From assembly GCA_009838735.1 (NCBI GenBank), contig VXQZ01000014.1, positions 1 through 64,000 of the forward strand: 64,000 bases of DNA, written 5' to 3'. Position 1 is the first letter of the stretch. Every line of letters starts with the position of its first letter. The position numbers were made by a program, and so were the translations under genes. A model generated the notes under the pieces. The model worked only from the letters and a program-made list of their open reading frames with translations. It had not been told where the DNA came from and ran no database searches. This document shows, piece after piece, positions 55,200 through 64,000 of this stretch. Source of the DNA: Chloroflexota bacterium (GTDB lineage Bacteria > Chloroflexota > Dehalococcoidia > Bin125).

Positions 55200-56837
55200 A
55201 TGCGAGAGATCGAGCGCGACTTGCTCAGGCTCGTGGCCGAACTGCCGCTGGCCGACCGGATCGAGCTAGCCCGGCTCTCGCCCTGGTCCGAGCGCGCCGT
55301 CTACCAGCGCCTCGGGGGACTTGAGCGGGCCGGATTGGTCGAGAGCCTGGCCCACGCATCCGAGTCAATCAGACCAACCCGCCGGTTCCTGCTCAACGAA
55401 GCCGGGATCAAGCGGGTAGCGCTGAGCAGCGGATGCAGCCCCGGGGAGATCCTGGGCCAGCTTCCGGTCTCGCAGCCCTGGCGGCGGACGCTGCTCGGGC
55501 GCTTGGACTCGGTCGCCGTGATCTACCGGCTGGGCTGCGCTGTGGCCGAGCTGGGGCAACCGCCGCGCCTGCGCTGGTACCGCTCGCAGCCGGCCGACGC
55601 GGCCCTGGGACTCGGGGACGGTCGCACCCTGGCCGTCGTCCGCTGGGGCCGCACCGCCGACCGGACCGCGTTCGGCGTGCGCCTGAGCCGGCTGCGCGAG
55701 GGGCCGTCGTACTCAGGCGCGCTAGTGCTCGCGCCCGACGAGGTGCGGCTCAAGCACGCCCGTCGGCTGCTGCGGCAGGCTCCGTTCATCTGCTTCTTCG
55801 CCCTCGAGCGGGACGCGGCCTGGGCGAACAGCGAACCGCGTATCTGGCGCGAACCGAACGCCGGGGTCAGGCTCAGCCTCACCGAGGCCTTGAGCTACGT
55901 CCGTCCAAACGGTCGGTGGGCGGTCGAGCCATCGCTGCGGGGCACGCAGTCTCCAGACCCGCTGGACATCCGGCGAGACGCGCCGGCGCCGGACTGGCTG
56001 CTGCCCGCTCGGCTCAAGCCGGCTCTGAAGCGCACGCTCGACCTGGTCGGCGACTGGCCCTGGATCAGGGCCGACCACCTGGCCCCGCTGCTCGGCGTCG
56101 CCCGGCGCCGCGTCTCAAAGCTCACCGCCGAGCTGGAACGGTTGGACCTGCTCACCGCTCCTCGGATCGACGGCAAGCGGCGGCTCGTAGTGAGCGACCG
56201 CGGACTGGCCCTGCTCGCCCGCCGCGATCGCGCCTCGGTCGGCGCGGCGCGCAAGCGCTGGAGCGCCAGTCTCATTGATCCTGAGGGTCCGCTTGAGTGG
56301 CGCAATCTGCGCGGCCGCCGGACCCGCCAGCTGCTCCGCAACCTCACCCATACCGAGGCCGCGCACGGGTTCCTGGCGGCGCTGGCCCACCAGGGTCATG
56401 CGAACGGGTGGCGGTTCACCCAACTCGATCCGCCGCAACGGGCCTCGCGCTACTTCCGCTTCGAGGATCGGTTGCACTCGATCCAGCCCGACGCCTTCGG
56501 CGTGCTGCGCCACGAGGGGCGCGAGCAGCCGTTTTTCCTCGAATGGGAGCGGCGCGCGATCCGGCCCTCAACGATGGCGGCCAAGCTCGCCCCCTACATG
56601 CGCTACTACTCGTCCAAGCGCCCGCTCGAGGATCACGGCGCGATCCCGCTCGTGCTGGTCGCGTTCGAGGACGCCTTGGCCGCCGATCACTTCCTGCGGG
56701 TTACGCGGGAGCAACAGGACATCGCCGGCGTGAGTCTGCCGCTCCTGATCACTCATCGCGACGCCATGACCGAGTCCGGGCCGCTCGGCCCCGTTTGGCG
56801 TTCAGCCGATTGCTCGAGGCTCAGCAGCTGGCCGTGA
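55200..56837 (+). CDS. Replication-relaxation family protein
   Basis: ATG 55200 with GGGAG upstream gives 545 aa; the track extends to 55134. The N-terminal winged-helix-like part (LLRLVAELPLADRIELARLSPWSERAVYQRLGGLERAGLVE) and the repeat of this pattern in the middle (WIRADHLAPLLGVARRRVSKLTAELERLDLL) indicate two wHTH units. The C-terminal part (SIQPDAFGVLRHEGREQPFFLEWERRAIRPSTMAAKL) is characteristic of replication-relaxation proteins from actinobacterial and chloroflexal plasmids and integrative elements, with a conserved D...E...K pattern reminiscent of restriction-endonuclease folds. The function is thought to be in plasmid replication or relaxation. A partial second copy lies at 60290. 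Confidence 0.72.
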   Translation: MREIERDLLRLVAELPLADRIELARLSPWSERAVYQRLGGLERAGLVESLAHASESIRPTRRFLLNEAGIKRVALSSGCSPGEILGQLPVSQPWRRTLLGRLDSVAVIYRLGCAVAELGQPPRLRWYRSQPADAALGLGDGRTLAVVRWGRTADRTAFGVRLSRLREGPSYSGALVLAPDEVRLKHARRLLRQAPFICFFALERDAAWANSEPRIWREPNAGVRLSLTEALSYVRPNGRWAVEPSLRGTQSPDPLDIRRDAPAPDWLLPARLKPALKRTLDLVGDWPWIRADHLAPLLGVARRRVSKLTAELERLDLLTAPRIDGKRRLVVSDRGLALLARRDRASVGAARKRWSASLIDPEGPLEWRNLRGRRTRQLLRNLTHTEAAHGFLAALAHQGHANGWRFTQLDPPQRASRYFRFEDRLHSIQPDAFGVLRHEGREQPFFLEWERRAIRPSTMAAKLAPYMRYYSSKRPLEDHGAIPLVLVAFEDALAADHFLRVTREQQDIAGVSLPLLITHRDAMTESGPLGPVWRSADCSRLSSWP

Positions 56838-57003
56838 CCGTTTGACCCGGTAGCACGGCAAACAGGACAGGCTCAAGTTGACGCTGACCGGCCGGAGGAG
56901 TTCGGCCGGAGTTCGCGACCGCAGCATTCAATAGACGAAACGCGCTCCGCCGCAGCGCTCAAACTGGGCAGCCCGGCTAGGCTGAGTTGGCGGGCTGGAG
57001 ACG

Positions 57004-60000
57004 ATGCCGGCGGTGCTCCGAAATCCAAAAGGCGCTCTCAGCATATTCGTGTTCTGCGCGCTAGTCGCGGTCGCGACAACACTCGTCGATCTCGGGGACA
57101 GGGTGGCAAGTGCCGCCGATCCCCGCGTCGTCCAGATAGAGGTTGGGCTCTCACGCAGTTGCGCTGTGCTAGCCGACGGTCGCATCACCTGTTGGATGAG
57201 CGACTGGCAGGACGGGGAAGTCGAAGCCCGCTCCCTACGTTACCGGCAGGTCTCGATGGGCGATTATCGGACCTGCGCGCTCACGCTCGACGGCAGGCTG
57301 ATCTGCGACGGCTGGGAGGTGGGTGAAAGCGGCGTGCGCTACCGCTCCGTCAGCGTAGACGGCACGAACGACTGGAGCGTATGCGCGATCAGGGAAGACC
57401 GCAGCGTCTGGTGTCTTGACCGACTGGATTCGAGTCCGCTTGCGCTGCCGGATGAGCGCGACTTCGATTCGCTCAGCATCGCTGGCTACCACGCATGCGC
57501 GGTGAGAAGCGATGGAACGGTCCATTGTTGGCTGCCGCTGACCGCCTATCATTCCATCCTCCCGCTCAAGCCTCCGGCTGGGAGGTTCGTGAGCGTGAGT
57601 GTAGCCAACGGCTTCGCTTGCGGGCTGCGGATCGACGGGCGTATCAGCTGTTGGGGACGGGACAGACATGGTGAGACCGCAGCTCCAGAGGGGAGATATC
57701 TGTCGGTCGACGCCGGTCATGGTCGGGCGTGCGCCGTTCGCCAGGACGCCTCGTTGGCCTGCTGGGGCGACGTTCGGCTGGGCGAGAAACTGCCGCAGGG
57801 GCGCTATCGCGCGGTGAGCGTGGGACGCGGCAGCCACTGCGCAATCACCGAGGCCGGCCAAGTCGCCTGTTGGGGAGAACGAGACGGGACGTGGAACGGT
57901 GCGCCCGCCCAGGAGGCGCCTGCGGGCCCCTTCGTCAAGGTGGTGCAGCGCGCTGGCAATGGGCTGTGCCTGCTGCGGGCGGACGGCGATCTGTTCTGCA
58001 ATGCACGATTTAACTACCCGTTTCACCGCGCTCACGGTTCCGTTACGGCGCTCGCAAGTCCCGGCGAGATTTGCGCCGTCCTTGCCGACACGACCCTGTC
58101 TTGCACCGTCAACAGGAGCGAGTACCCCGAGATCCCCTCCGACGTTCAGGCCGACTGGTCTGGCGGCGTGCCGGCGGGCCAATTCTCCGCCGTCGCCGGG
58201 CATCAACACGGTTACCCACCCTACGGTCACTGGTGTGCGCTGCGGCTCGACGGCGGCGCACAGTGCTGGGGCGCCGACGCGCATGGCCAAGCCAGCGCGC
58301 CGGCCGGTCGGTTCACCCAGATTGCGATCGCTGATCGGCGTAGCTGCGGGTTGCGCGAATCGGGCCGGGTCAGTTGTTGGGGAGCGCCGTTCGGAGACGA
58401 GTCGCCTATGGTTTCGCGGCCTCCGGTTGAGGTCCTGAGGGAGATTTCCACCCTTGCAGTGACGCATGAGCGAGTGTGCGGACTGCAGTCAGACGGCCGC
58501 GTGTCCTGCTGGGATGGGCAAACTGCGTGGCGATCTGATCCGAGCCGGCAGGGCTATACCCATTTGGAACTGTCCGCTCAGGTGCTCTGCGCCCTCAGAA
58601 CCGACCAGCACGTCGACTGTTGGCTCCGCGGCCGCGTCGGGCTAGACGACCTCCCTCTCTCAGCTGTGCTGGAGAGCGGTGAGCCCGCACGTTTCCGGGC
58701 CATCTCGGTCATTGGCGGTCGCATCTGCGGAGCCCACACGTCGGGCGGTGTCGTCTGCACCCACGCCCACGGCGGTTCATCGCCTTGGCGGCGGATTCCA
58801 CGGTTTGGAGACGAAATCTACAACTGGTTGTCTATCGGTCCCGACAAGGAAGAAGGGACGATGCGCTGTGCGATCACCGTGCAAGGCGACGCGATCTGTC
58901 TGATCCTGTATCAGGCCGACCCGCTGCGCGTCTCGGGTCTCGCATTGCGTGCGGAAGAATGGAGCGAACGCGTCGCAGCTGACGGTCGCTGGCGAGGACG
59001 ATTCAATCTACGGCGTCTGTCTTCGGGCTCAACCGAACTCAGGTTCACGCCCGCACCGACGGGCTCGATGCCGAGCGTCGCCCGGACCTTGAGCTTGCAA
59101 GGTTCCGGCGCAACTGACTCTGCTTGGACATCTGCAGGCGAGGTTATTGCCGGGGGAGCGCGCTGGGGTCAGTTGCAGGCCCGTCAGTGGAGAGATGGTT
59201 CCATCGAGGCATCGCTGGTCGCGCCGGGTGGCGAACGGGTGCTGGCCCACGCGCGATTCTTGCCCGGCGATGCTCCGGCTGATCGCTGGTTCGACAGCGG
59301 CGAGACCTCGGTGCCAGCGCCGGCGACGATGATTGCGGCCACGGGAGAGCGATTCCGGTCGGAGATGGCTTGGGTCCTGCGCTCTGACGGCGCTTTGGAG
59401 CCACAACGCAGAAGCTGGCTGAAGCGGGCTGACGCCGATGGTCCCTATCTCTTCATTGACGGAGGCGCCGACGCGCTCTGCGCGGTGCTCTCCGACGGGA
59501 CGGCCACCTGCTCCGGGCGCTTGCACGCCGAGGTGCCGGATGAGAGATTCACTTCCGTGAGCGTCGGCCGCCGCCACGCCTGCGGTGTGCGAATCGACGG
59601 CGGCATCACCTGTTGGGGCGCCAACCAGTTCGGCGAGAGCGACCCGCCTGCGGGCCGCTTCCAAACGGTCAGCGCCGGCGGCGCACACACTTGCGGCGTT
59701 CGCGCGGATGGTCAGGTCCGCTGCTGGGGGTTGGACTGGCAGGGCCAGGCAACCGCACCTACGGGTCGCTTCACCCTGGTCGCCGCTGGAATGGCTCACA
59801 CGTGCGGACTGACGGACGACGGACGCATCAGCTGCTGGGGCGCGAACGGCCAACAGCAATCCCGGCCGCCCAGTTCGTTGACCTCGCCCGACGAGCGCTA
59901 CCGCTCGGTCAGTGTCGCCGACTGGCACGCTTGCGCGGTGACCACTTCTGGATCCGCCGTGTGCTGGGGGGCGCCCGACCTCCCCGGTTCTGAGCCGCCG

Positions 60001-60198
60001 CGCGGCCAGGTGTTCCGCTCGATCTTCACGTTCGCCCACCGCACCTACGCAATCACCGATGCCGGCGGCGTGGTCTGGTGGGGATTGGACGACTGCGATT
60101 TCTCGACAGTGGAGATGGCACGCCATCCTCATTCACTGAACTGGCATCCCCTGCCGCTGATTTCCATTCCCTCAGACAAGGCACTCTGCCCGCATTAG
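57004..60198 (+). CDS. Exported RCC1-repeat (beta-propeller) protein
   Basis: A 1,064-aa protein with an N-terminal signal-like segment (LSIFVFCALVAVATTLVDL). Nearly all the rest is RCC1-like repeats of about 40-50 residues with a core of CxLxxDGxxxCWG (for example CGLRIDGRISCWGRD, CGVRIDGGITCWGANQFG, CGVRADGQVRCWGLDWQG). A break at about 640-790 has few repeats and may separate two propellers. Each repeat carries a pair of cysteines, suggesting disulphides and hence extracytoplasmic location. Such proteins bind partners through the propeller face. It is flanked by full and partial copies of the replication-relaxation gene. The function is unknown. Confidence 0.82.
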   Translation: MPAVLRNPKGALSIFVFCALVAVATTLVDLGDRVASAADPRVVQIEVGLSRSCAVLADGRITCWMSDWQDGEVEARSLRYRQVSMGDYRTCALTLDGRLICDGWEVGESGVRYRSVSVDGTNDWSVCAIREDRSVWCLDRLDSSPLALPDERDFDSLSIAGYHACAVRSDGTVHCWLPLTAYHSILPLKPPAGRFVSVSVANGFACGLRIDGRISCWGRDRHGETAAPEGRYLSVDAGHGRACAVRQDASLACWGDVRLGEKLPQGRYRAVSVGRGSHCAITEAGQVACWGERDGTWNGAPAQEAPAGPFVKVVQRAGNGLCLLRADGDLFCNARFNYPFHRAHGSVTALASPGEICAVLADTTLSCTVNRSEYPEIPSDVQADWSGGVPAGQFSAVAGHQHGYPPYGHWCALRLDGGAQCWGADAHGQASAPAGRFTQIAIADRRSCGLRESGRVSCWGAPFGDESPMVSRPPVEVLREISTLAVTHERVCGLQSDGRVSCWDGQTAWRSDPSRQGYTHLELSAQVLCALRTDQHVDCWLRGRVGLDDLPLSAVLESGEPARFRAISVIGGRICGAHTSGGVVCTHAHGGSSPWRRIPRFGDEIYNWLSIGPDKEEGTMRCAITVQGDAICLILYQADPLRVSGLALRAEEWSERVAADGRWRGRFNLRRLSSGSTELRFTPAPTGSMPSVARTLSLQGSGATDSAWTSAGEVIAGGARWGQLQARQWRDGSIEASLVAPGGERVLAHARFLPGDAPADRWFDSGETSVPAPATMIAATGERFRSEMAWVLRSDGALEPQRRSWLKRADADGPYLFIDGGADALCAVLSDGTATCSGRLHAEVPDERFTSVSVGRRHACGVRIDGGITCWGANQFGESDPPAGRFQTVSAGGAHTCGVRADGQVRCWGLDWQGQATAPTGRFTLVAAGMAHTCGLTDDGRISCWGANGQQQSRPPSSLTSPDERYRSVSVADWHACAVTTSGSAVCWGAPDLPGSEPPRGQVFRSIFTFAHRTYAITDAGGVVWWGLDDCDFSTVEMARHPHSLNWHPLPLISIPSDKALCPH

Positions 60199-60289
60199 TT
60201 CCTATGCCCATCGTTTTCAAGCACGATCGAGCTCGCAACGTGGCGGCGCTAACGCCATTGTCCAGATTGAATGCTCGTTGGTCGGTGGA

Positions 60290-61285
60290 GGACGCGGCCG
60301 GCAACCGGTGTCATCCGCACTGAGCGAGGCCTTGAGCTACGTCCGTCCCCGGGGTTGGTGGGCAATCGAGCCATCGCCGCAGGGCGCGCAGTTTCCAGAC
60401 TCGCTGGAGATGGAGATCGGGCGAGACGCGCGGGCGCCGGACTGGATGCTGCCCGCTCAGCTCAAGCCGGCCCAGAAGCGCACGCTCGACCTGATCGGCG
60501 ACTGGCCTGGATCCGGGCCGACCACCTGGCCGCGCTGCTCGGCGTCGCCCGGCACCGCGTCTCCAAGCTCACCGCCGAGCTCGAGCGGCTGAAACTGATC
60601 GCATCGCCGCGGATCGAGGGCAAGCGTCGGTTCGTTCTGAGCGACCGCGGACTGGCCCTGCTCGCCCGACGCGACCGCGCCTCGGTCGGCGCGGCCCGCA
60701 ACCGCTGGAGCGCCGACCCGTTAGATCCCGAGGAGCCGCTCCGGTGGCGCAACCTGCGCGGCCGCCGCACACGTCAGCTGCTGCGCAACCTCACCCACTC
60801 CGAGGCCGTGCACGGGTTCTCGGCGGCTCTGGCCGACCAGGCTCATGCGACCGATTGGCGAGTGACTCAGCTCGATCCTCCGCAGCGAGCCTCGCGCTAC
60901 TTTCGCTTCGATGATCGGCTGCACTCGATCCAGCCCGACGCCTTCGGCGTGTTGCGCCGCGAGGTGCGTGAGCAGCCGTTCTTCCTCGAATGGGAGCGGC
61001 GCGCGATCCGTCCCTCGACGATGGCCGCCAAACTGGCGCCATATCTGCGCTACTAGGGGCCAAGCGGCCGGTCGAGGATCACGGCGCAACTCCGCTCGTG
61101 CTGGTCGCGTTCGATGATGAGCTGGCGGCCGATCACTTTCTGCGGGTCGCCCGTAAAGAGCGGGAGCACGCGCGCGTCGACATTCCGCTGTTCATTTCAG
61201 ACGCTGACACCCTCGCCAACTGCGGGCCGTTTGGCCCCGCTTGGCGCTCAAATCATCGCAGGACGCCGGGTCCAGCCATCAGCTG
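60290..61285 (+). pseudogene. Decayed second copy of the replication-relaxation gene (3' two-thirds)
   Basis: Starts at SEALSYVRPRGWWAIEPS, matching TEALSYVRPNGRWAVEPS of the intact gene, and continues through DWMLPAQLKPAQKRTLDLIGDWP. There is a frameshift near 60508, then WIRADHLAALLGVARHRVSKL and onward to IRPSTMAAKLAPYLRY. A stop near 61056 follows a single-base deletion (cgctactaggggcc against cgctactactcgtcc), after which the third frame reads VEDHGATPLVLVAFDDELAADHFLRVA to the original end. The 5' third is missing. Confidence 0.85.
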
Positions 61286-61286
61286 A

Positions 61287-61690
61287 CTCGACCAACAACT
61301 CGACCGCGCCACACTGTTGGGGCAGTTGAGGCCCAGATTGAGCCGACGGCGATCCTCGACGACCGTGCTAACAGTGATCGGTTGAGAGAACTCCCGCTCT
61401 GCTAGGACGGACTCCACAGTCTGCCGAGAAGCGCTCCTCTCACCAGCTCTCTTGCACGCACTCTCTTGCTCACTCGTTCATGCGCGAGGGTGCAGGCGGA
61501 CTCGCCGTGGTCGGTGCGGGATATGGGACTGGGCCATCGTCGAGCAGCAGCATTGAGGCCCTCGTCAGAGTTCGCATTGCCCACCGAGTGGTCCAGCCTC
61601 TGCGCTATTGCCAGCGTCCTAGACCCCTGAACCGCCGCATAGGCTGCTCCCCCAACTGCGGAGCGTTCACTGTTCGCTGTTTTGTCAGCG
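61287..61690. other. Intergenic, nothing recognised
   Basis: Lies between the replication-relaxation relic and the 3' end of the KAP NTPase gene. Short ORFs only. Confidence 0.4.
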
Positions 61691-63199
61691 CTACTCTGGG
61701 AACAACTCCAAGCAACGGACAGCACCAGAGAAGCCCAGCCGATCGTTCACTCGAGTGAAGTCCCATTCCTCGTCCAAATCGTGACGGCCGCAAAACCTGC
61801 TCACGTACCCCACCACCAGCATCGCCATCGTCCGCTCACCGCCACTTACGGTGTGTTCGCCTTCCGTGACTTCATTGGTCCGTCGATGCTGCATGAGCAC
61901 GGGCAACATCTCTTCCTGCGGTCGGCCCGAGGCGTCGGCAGAGGCCAAACACACGGATGCTGAGAGCACTGCCTCGACTGTTGCCCGGACCGTCACCCGA
62001 CTGTCGCGCCGGTCCGATTTTCGTAGACCGAACGCTGCGATCGCCTCCTCATCCTTCCCGTTTCCAGCCAAGACCCTGCGATACAACTCGGAATCCAGCA
62101 TCCGCAAGACGAGCAGGACAACCACGGTCTCCAGGTAGAGAAAGTGGTCTTCCCGAACCGATGCAAGTAGCAGGCTCAACCTATTGAGCGTCTGCTGCAG
62201 GTCGCGCAGGCTGAGAGGCGAAGCATCGAGCACATTGACAACGAACCTCAGCGATGCGGGATCGTCGATCCGACTGTAGATCCGACCATTGGAAGCCAGG
62301 AGCTGCAGTTGCTCTGCGATTTGCAAGTCTTTGCCGATCGCATTCAGGAAGGCAGATCTACTGGGCTCTGGCAGTCGAAGGTCGATGTCGAAGAACCGAC
62401 GCAGATAGCCATCGGAGTTGAAGTCTGATCCATAGATCGCCCTGACGGAGTGGCCAAGTTGGAGTCGGTCCAAGCAGAGGACAAAGACGATGTGATCGAC
62501 GCTCAAGAAGTGCTTGGCGGTCTCGAGCAGTTCAATCGCATAGTTGGGCCGACAGCGGTCAAGTTCGTCAACGAGTATGACCAGAGGACGGCCGCCATTG
62601 GCGTCGGCAAGCGACCGAGCCGACCCCCCCAAGGTGGTCCGGAACTCGTCAATCAGGTCCTTGGCTTGCCGGTATGAAGCCTCAGCGAACGGAGTCTGCT
62701 CCACTTCTTCAGCCGCGCTTTCTGAGCCATTGTCGATGTCCCGCAGAAACTCGGAGCCGGCAGCAACTGCGCTGGCAAGTTCAGGTTGTCCCACTGCGGA
62801 CAACGCGGTCCCTGCTACGAGGCTGCCTCTTCGCAGGACCTGGATAAGACTGCGCGCGCGATCGTCAAGGACTGGGGAATAGTCGCCGTCGGATGGCCAG
62901 CCTAGCTGCATCATCAGCTCGGACCACAGCGCAAAGAACGGATCCCACGTGAAGTCCGTTTGCCAGGCATTGAATTCGACGACCAAGAACTGCTCATTGC
63001 GGAGGTGCTGGGCCCACATTCGTAGGAACGTCGTTTTGCCCATACCCCAGCCTGCGTCGACCGCCATCACGCACGGGCCCTCAATCTGGCCGACGACGCC
63101 GGTCAGGCCGACGATGGAGTCCTTCCGCTCTAGTCTGTCGTTGGCGAATGGATCATCCGGTGGCACTACGACCTCGGCGGCCTGGGCACGAAGAGACAT
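61691..63199 (-). CDS. KAP-family P-loop NTPase
   Basis: A 502-aa protein. The upstream ATG (63208) directly abuts the GGAGG, while the ATG at 63199 has it nine bases away, so I prefer the latter. Walker A is DAGWGMGKTTFLRMW (about residue 50) and Walker B is LVILVDELDRCRPNYAIELLE (about 205). VVEFNAWQTDF and FVLCLDRLQLGHSVRAIYG are typical KAP segments. An insertion between Walker A and B includes VLRRGSLVAGTALSAVGQPELASAVAAG, the weakly hydrophobic region that in many KAP NTPases is membrane-associated. KAP NTPases are often found in phage-defence or mobile contexts, but this one's role is unknown. Confidence 0.85.
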   Translation of the reverse strand: MSLRAQAAEVVVPPDDPFANDRLERKDSIVGLTGVVGQIEGPCVMAVDAGWGMGKTTFLRMWAQHLRNEQFLVVEFNAWQTDFTWDPFFALWSELMMQLGWPSDGDYSPVLDDRARSLIQVLRRGSLVAGTALSAVGQPELASAVAAGSEFLRDIDNGSESAAEEVEQTPFAEASYRQAKDLIDEFRTTLGGSARSLADANGGRPLVILVDELDRCRPNYAIELLETAKHFLSVDHIVFVLCLDRLQLGHSVRAIYGSDFNSDGYLRRFFDIDLRLPEPSRSAFLNAIGKDLQIAEQLQLLASNGRIYSRIDDPASLRFVVNVLDASPLSLRDLQQTLNRLSLLLASVREDHFLYLETVVVLLVLRMLDSELYRRVLAGNGKDEEAIAAFGLRKSDRRDSRVTVRATVEAVLSASVCLASADASGRPQEEMLPVLMQHRRTNEVTEGEHTVSGGERTMAMLVVGYVSRFCGRHDLDEEWDFTRVNDRLGFSGAVRCLELFPE

Positions 63200-63407
63200 C
63201 TGGCACATCCTCCTGACCGTGCGAGCCTATCGGGCGGCTGACAGAGGCGCCGCTCGTCGACAAAGCGGCAGGCGAATACACCAGTGGAGTTCCCCGCACG
63301 TCCCGATCGTGGGGCAGTGATCCGAGCGGTACGCCTTCCTTCAGCCCGTGTCGTGACTGTCAGCAGACCCAAAGGGGCTGCGTTCCGAGCATCAACAGGG
63401 GTCAAGG

Positions 63408-63848
63408 TCATAAGGTGGGGATAGGCCCATTCTCCAAGTAGCTGTCAGCCTCAAGCCACGAAGAGTTGTCGGCGAGGAGCTGAGCGTGCCCCTTTTGGCA
63501 CTCACGCTCGTCTGCGCAGTTTTGTTCGACAATCATGTCTGCGTGGAAGGGATTGCCATCGACAGAGGACTTGACAAAGTCCCGGCCGTATCCTTCCACT
63601 TCGCCGGCCTCAACAACGACCCAACCCAACAACTCAACCTCATTGACATGCTGAGATCTTGTCCTGGCTATCTCGACCATTTCTGAGCGCTCGGCGGCGC
63701 TCACGCGGTCAAAGGAGGTTTTGCGCTCTCCACGCCTCTCAAGGAAGTCGTTGAGATATCCGCGGCGATTTCTTCGTGCGCGTCTCATCCCCGTGTTCGA
63801 CGAGGGCGCACGACCAAGCCACTCGTGCCCGTCAATGCCATCAAGCAT
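63408..63848 (-). CDS. Hypothetical protein
   Basis: A 146-aa product starting MLDGIDGHEWLGRAPSSNTGMRRARRNRRGYL and ending ENGPIPTL. It is charged and soluble with no recognised domain. The middle part (EVELLGWVVVEAGEVEGYGRDFVKSSVDGNPFHADMIVEQNCADEREC) looks like a folded domain with two cysteines. It starts 11 bases after the end of the upstream partial gene and lies about 210 bases before the KAP NTPase on the same strand, so the three may form one operon. Confidence 0.5.
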   Translation of the reverse strand: MLDGIDGHEWLGRAPSSNTGMRRARRNRRGYLNDFLERRGERKTSFDRVSAAERSEMVEIARTRSQHVNEVELLGWVVVEAGEVEGYGRDFVKSSVDGNPFHADMIVEQNCADERECQKGHAQLLADNSSWLEADSYLENGPIPTL

Positions 63849-63859
63849 TTCCGGATGAG

Positions 63860-64000
63860 CTATTCGGATTTCTCAGGGAGAGAACCCAAACTCCGTCGAA
63901 GAAAATCATCGGGAAGATTCGAGGCATTCCGATATCGCTTCGTTCTTTGGCGTCCCTCGATGTTCACCAAGCAGAGCGCCGTGGCATCCGAAGCGCAGAG
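63860..64000 (-). CDS. 3' end of a gene running off the window
   Basis: The minus-strand frame open from the window edge reads CLVNIEGRQRTKRYRNASNLPDDFLRRSLGSLPEKSE and then TAG at 63860-63862. The 47 visible codons are too few to identify the product. It is immediately upstream of the hypothetical gene at 63408 on the same strand. Confidence 0.4.
   Translation of the reverse strand, partial: LCASDATALCLVNIEGRQRTKRYRNASNLPDDFLRRSLGSLPEKSE

Noticed and set aside
1-64000. tRNA and rRNA genes
   Set aside because: No cloverleaf-like GGTTCGANTCC arm with matching acceptor stem and no rRNA-like segment was noticed on either strand; a covariance-model scan was not possible.

Overview
A high-GC bacterial window with GTG/TTG starts alongside ATG and TGA, TAG and TAA all used as stops. 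The mix of fasciclin lipoprotein, replication-relaxation proteins, RCC1-type secreted protein and a family of secreted HExxH metalloproteases would fit Chloroflexota, or less likely Actinomycetota; this is an inference from gene content and no rRNA or tRNA is present to test it. Base 1 onward is a poly-C/poly-T run that looks like a contig end or assembly artefact.

0-25 kb is mostly envelope and surface biology. Five related secreted or anchored zinc metalloproteases (HEY-[WFAV]-H plus a downstream EG[TEQ]A motif) lie at 0.5, 2.8, 14.8, 16.5 and 24.0 kb. Four carry one or more N-terminal modules with a GxNxxxW core, and some carry carboxypeptidase-regulatory-like domains. Between them are a cation:proton antiporter, an MMPL/RND exporter and a notable light/UV locus: a cobalamin-binding regulator with the W-x9-EH signature of CarH/LitR-type B12 photoreceptors but a C-terminal XRE helix-turn-helix, divergent from a three-domain fasciclin lipoprotein that is followed by a pyrimidine-dimer glycosylase (T4 endonuclease V family). 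About 1.25 kb of this locus (third fasciclin domain, glycosylase, 3' end of a metalloprotease) occurs again 2.5 kb downstream. In each copy a different set of genes has decayed.

19.5-53 kb is a defence and mobile-element region. It begins with an overlapping DUF4325 (STAS-like) / STAS-HATPase pair, then relics of a type-ISP restriction enzyme, two IS5-type transposases, an IS21 istB gene and an AbiE-like gene. Next is a complete type I restriction-modification operon with two toxin-antitoxin modules inside it (Phd/VapC between hsdM and hsdS; DUF433/DUF5615 before hsdR) and a nucleoside-deoxyribosyltransferase-like candidate effector overlapping hsdS. It is followed by a reverse transcriptase-nitrilase fusion (DRT type 1 / UG1), an antitoxin with a frameshifted PIN toxin, a 1,521-residue nuclease-like/STAND-like NTPase and a 1,267-residue TPR-GreAB-C-PIN protein.

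53-64 kb has features of an integrated element: an orphan Cas2/SinR-like protein, a HTH protein divergent from a replication-relaxation protein, a 1,064-residue RCC1-repeat exported protein, decayed second copies of both the HTH and the replication-relaxation genes, and a KAP-family P-loop NTPase. The strongest candidates for something not well described are the TA-armed type I RM operon, the nuclease-STAND/TPR-GreAB-PIN pair, and the rearranged B12 photoreceptor regulator. All functional assignments are from reading motifs; no database search was run.
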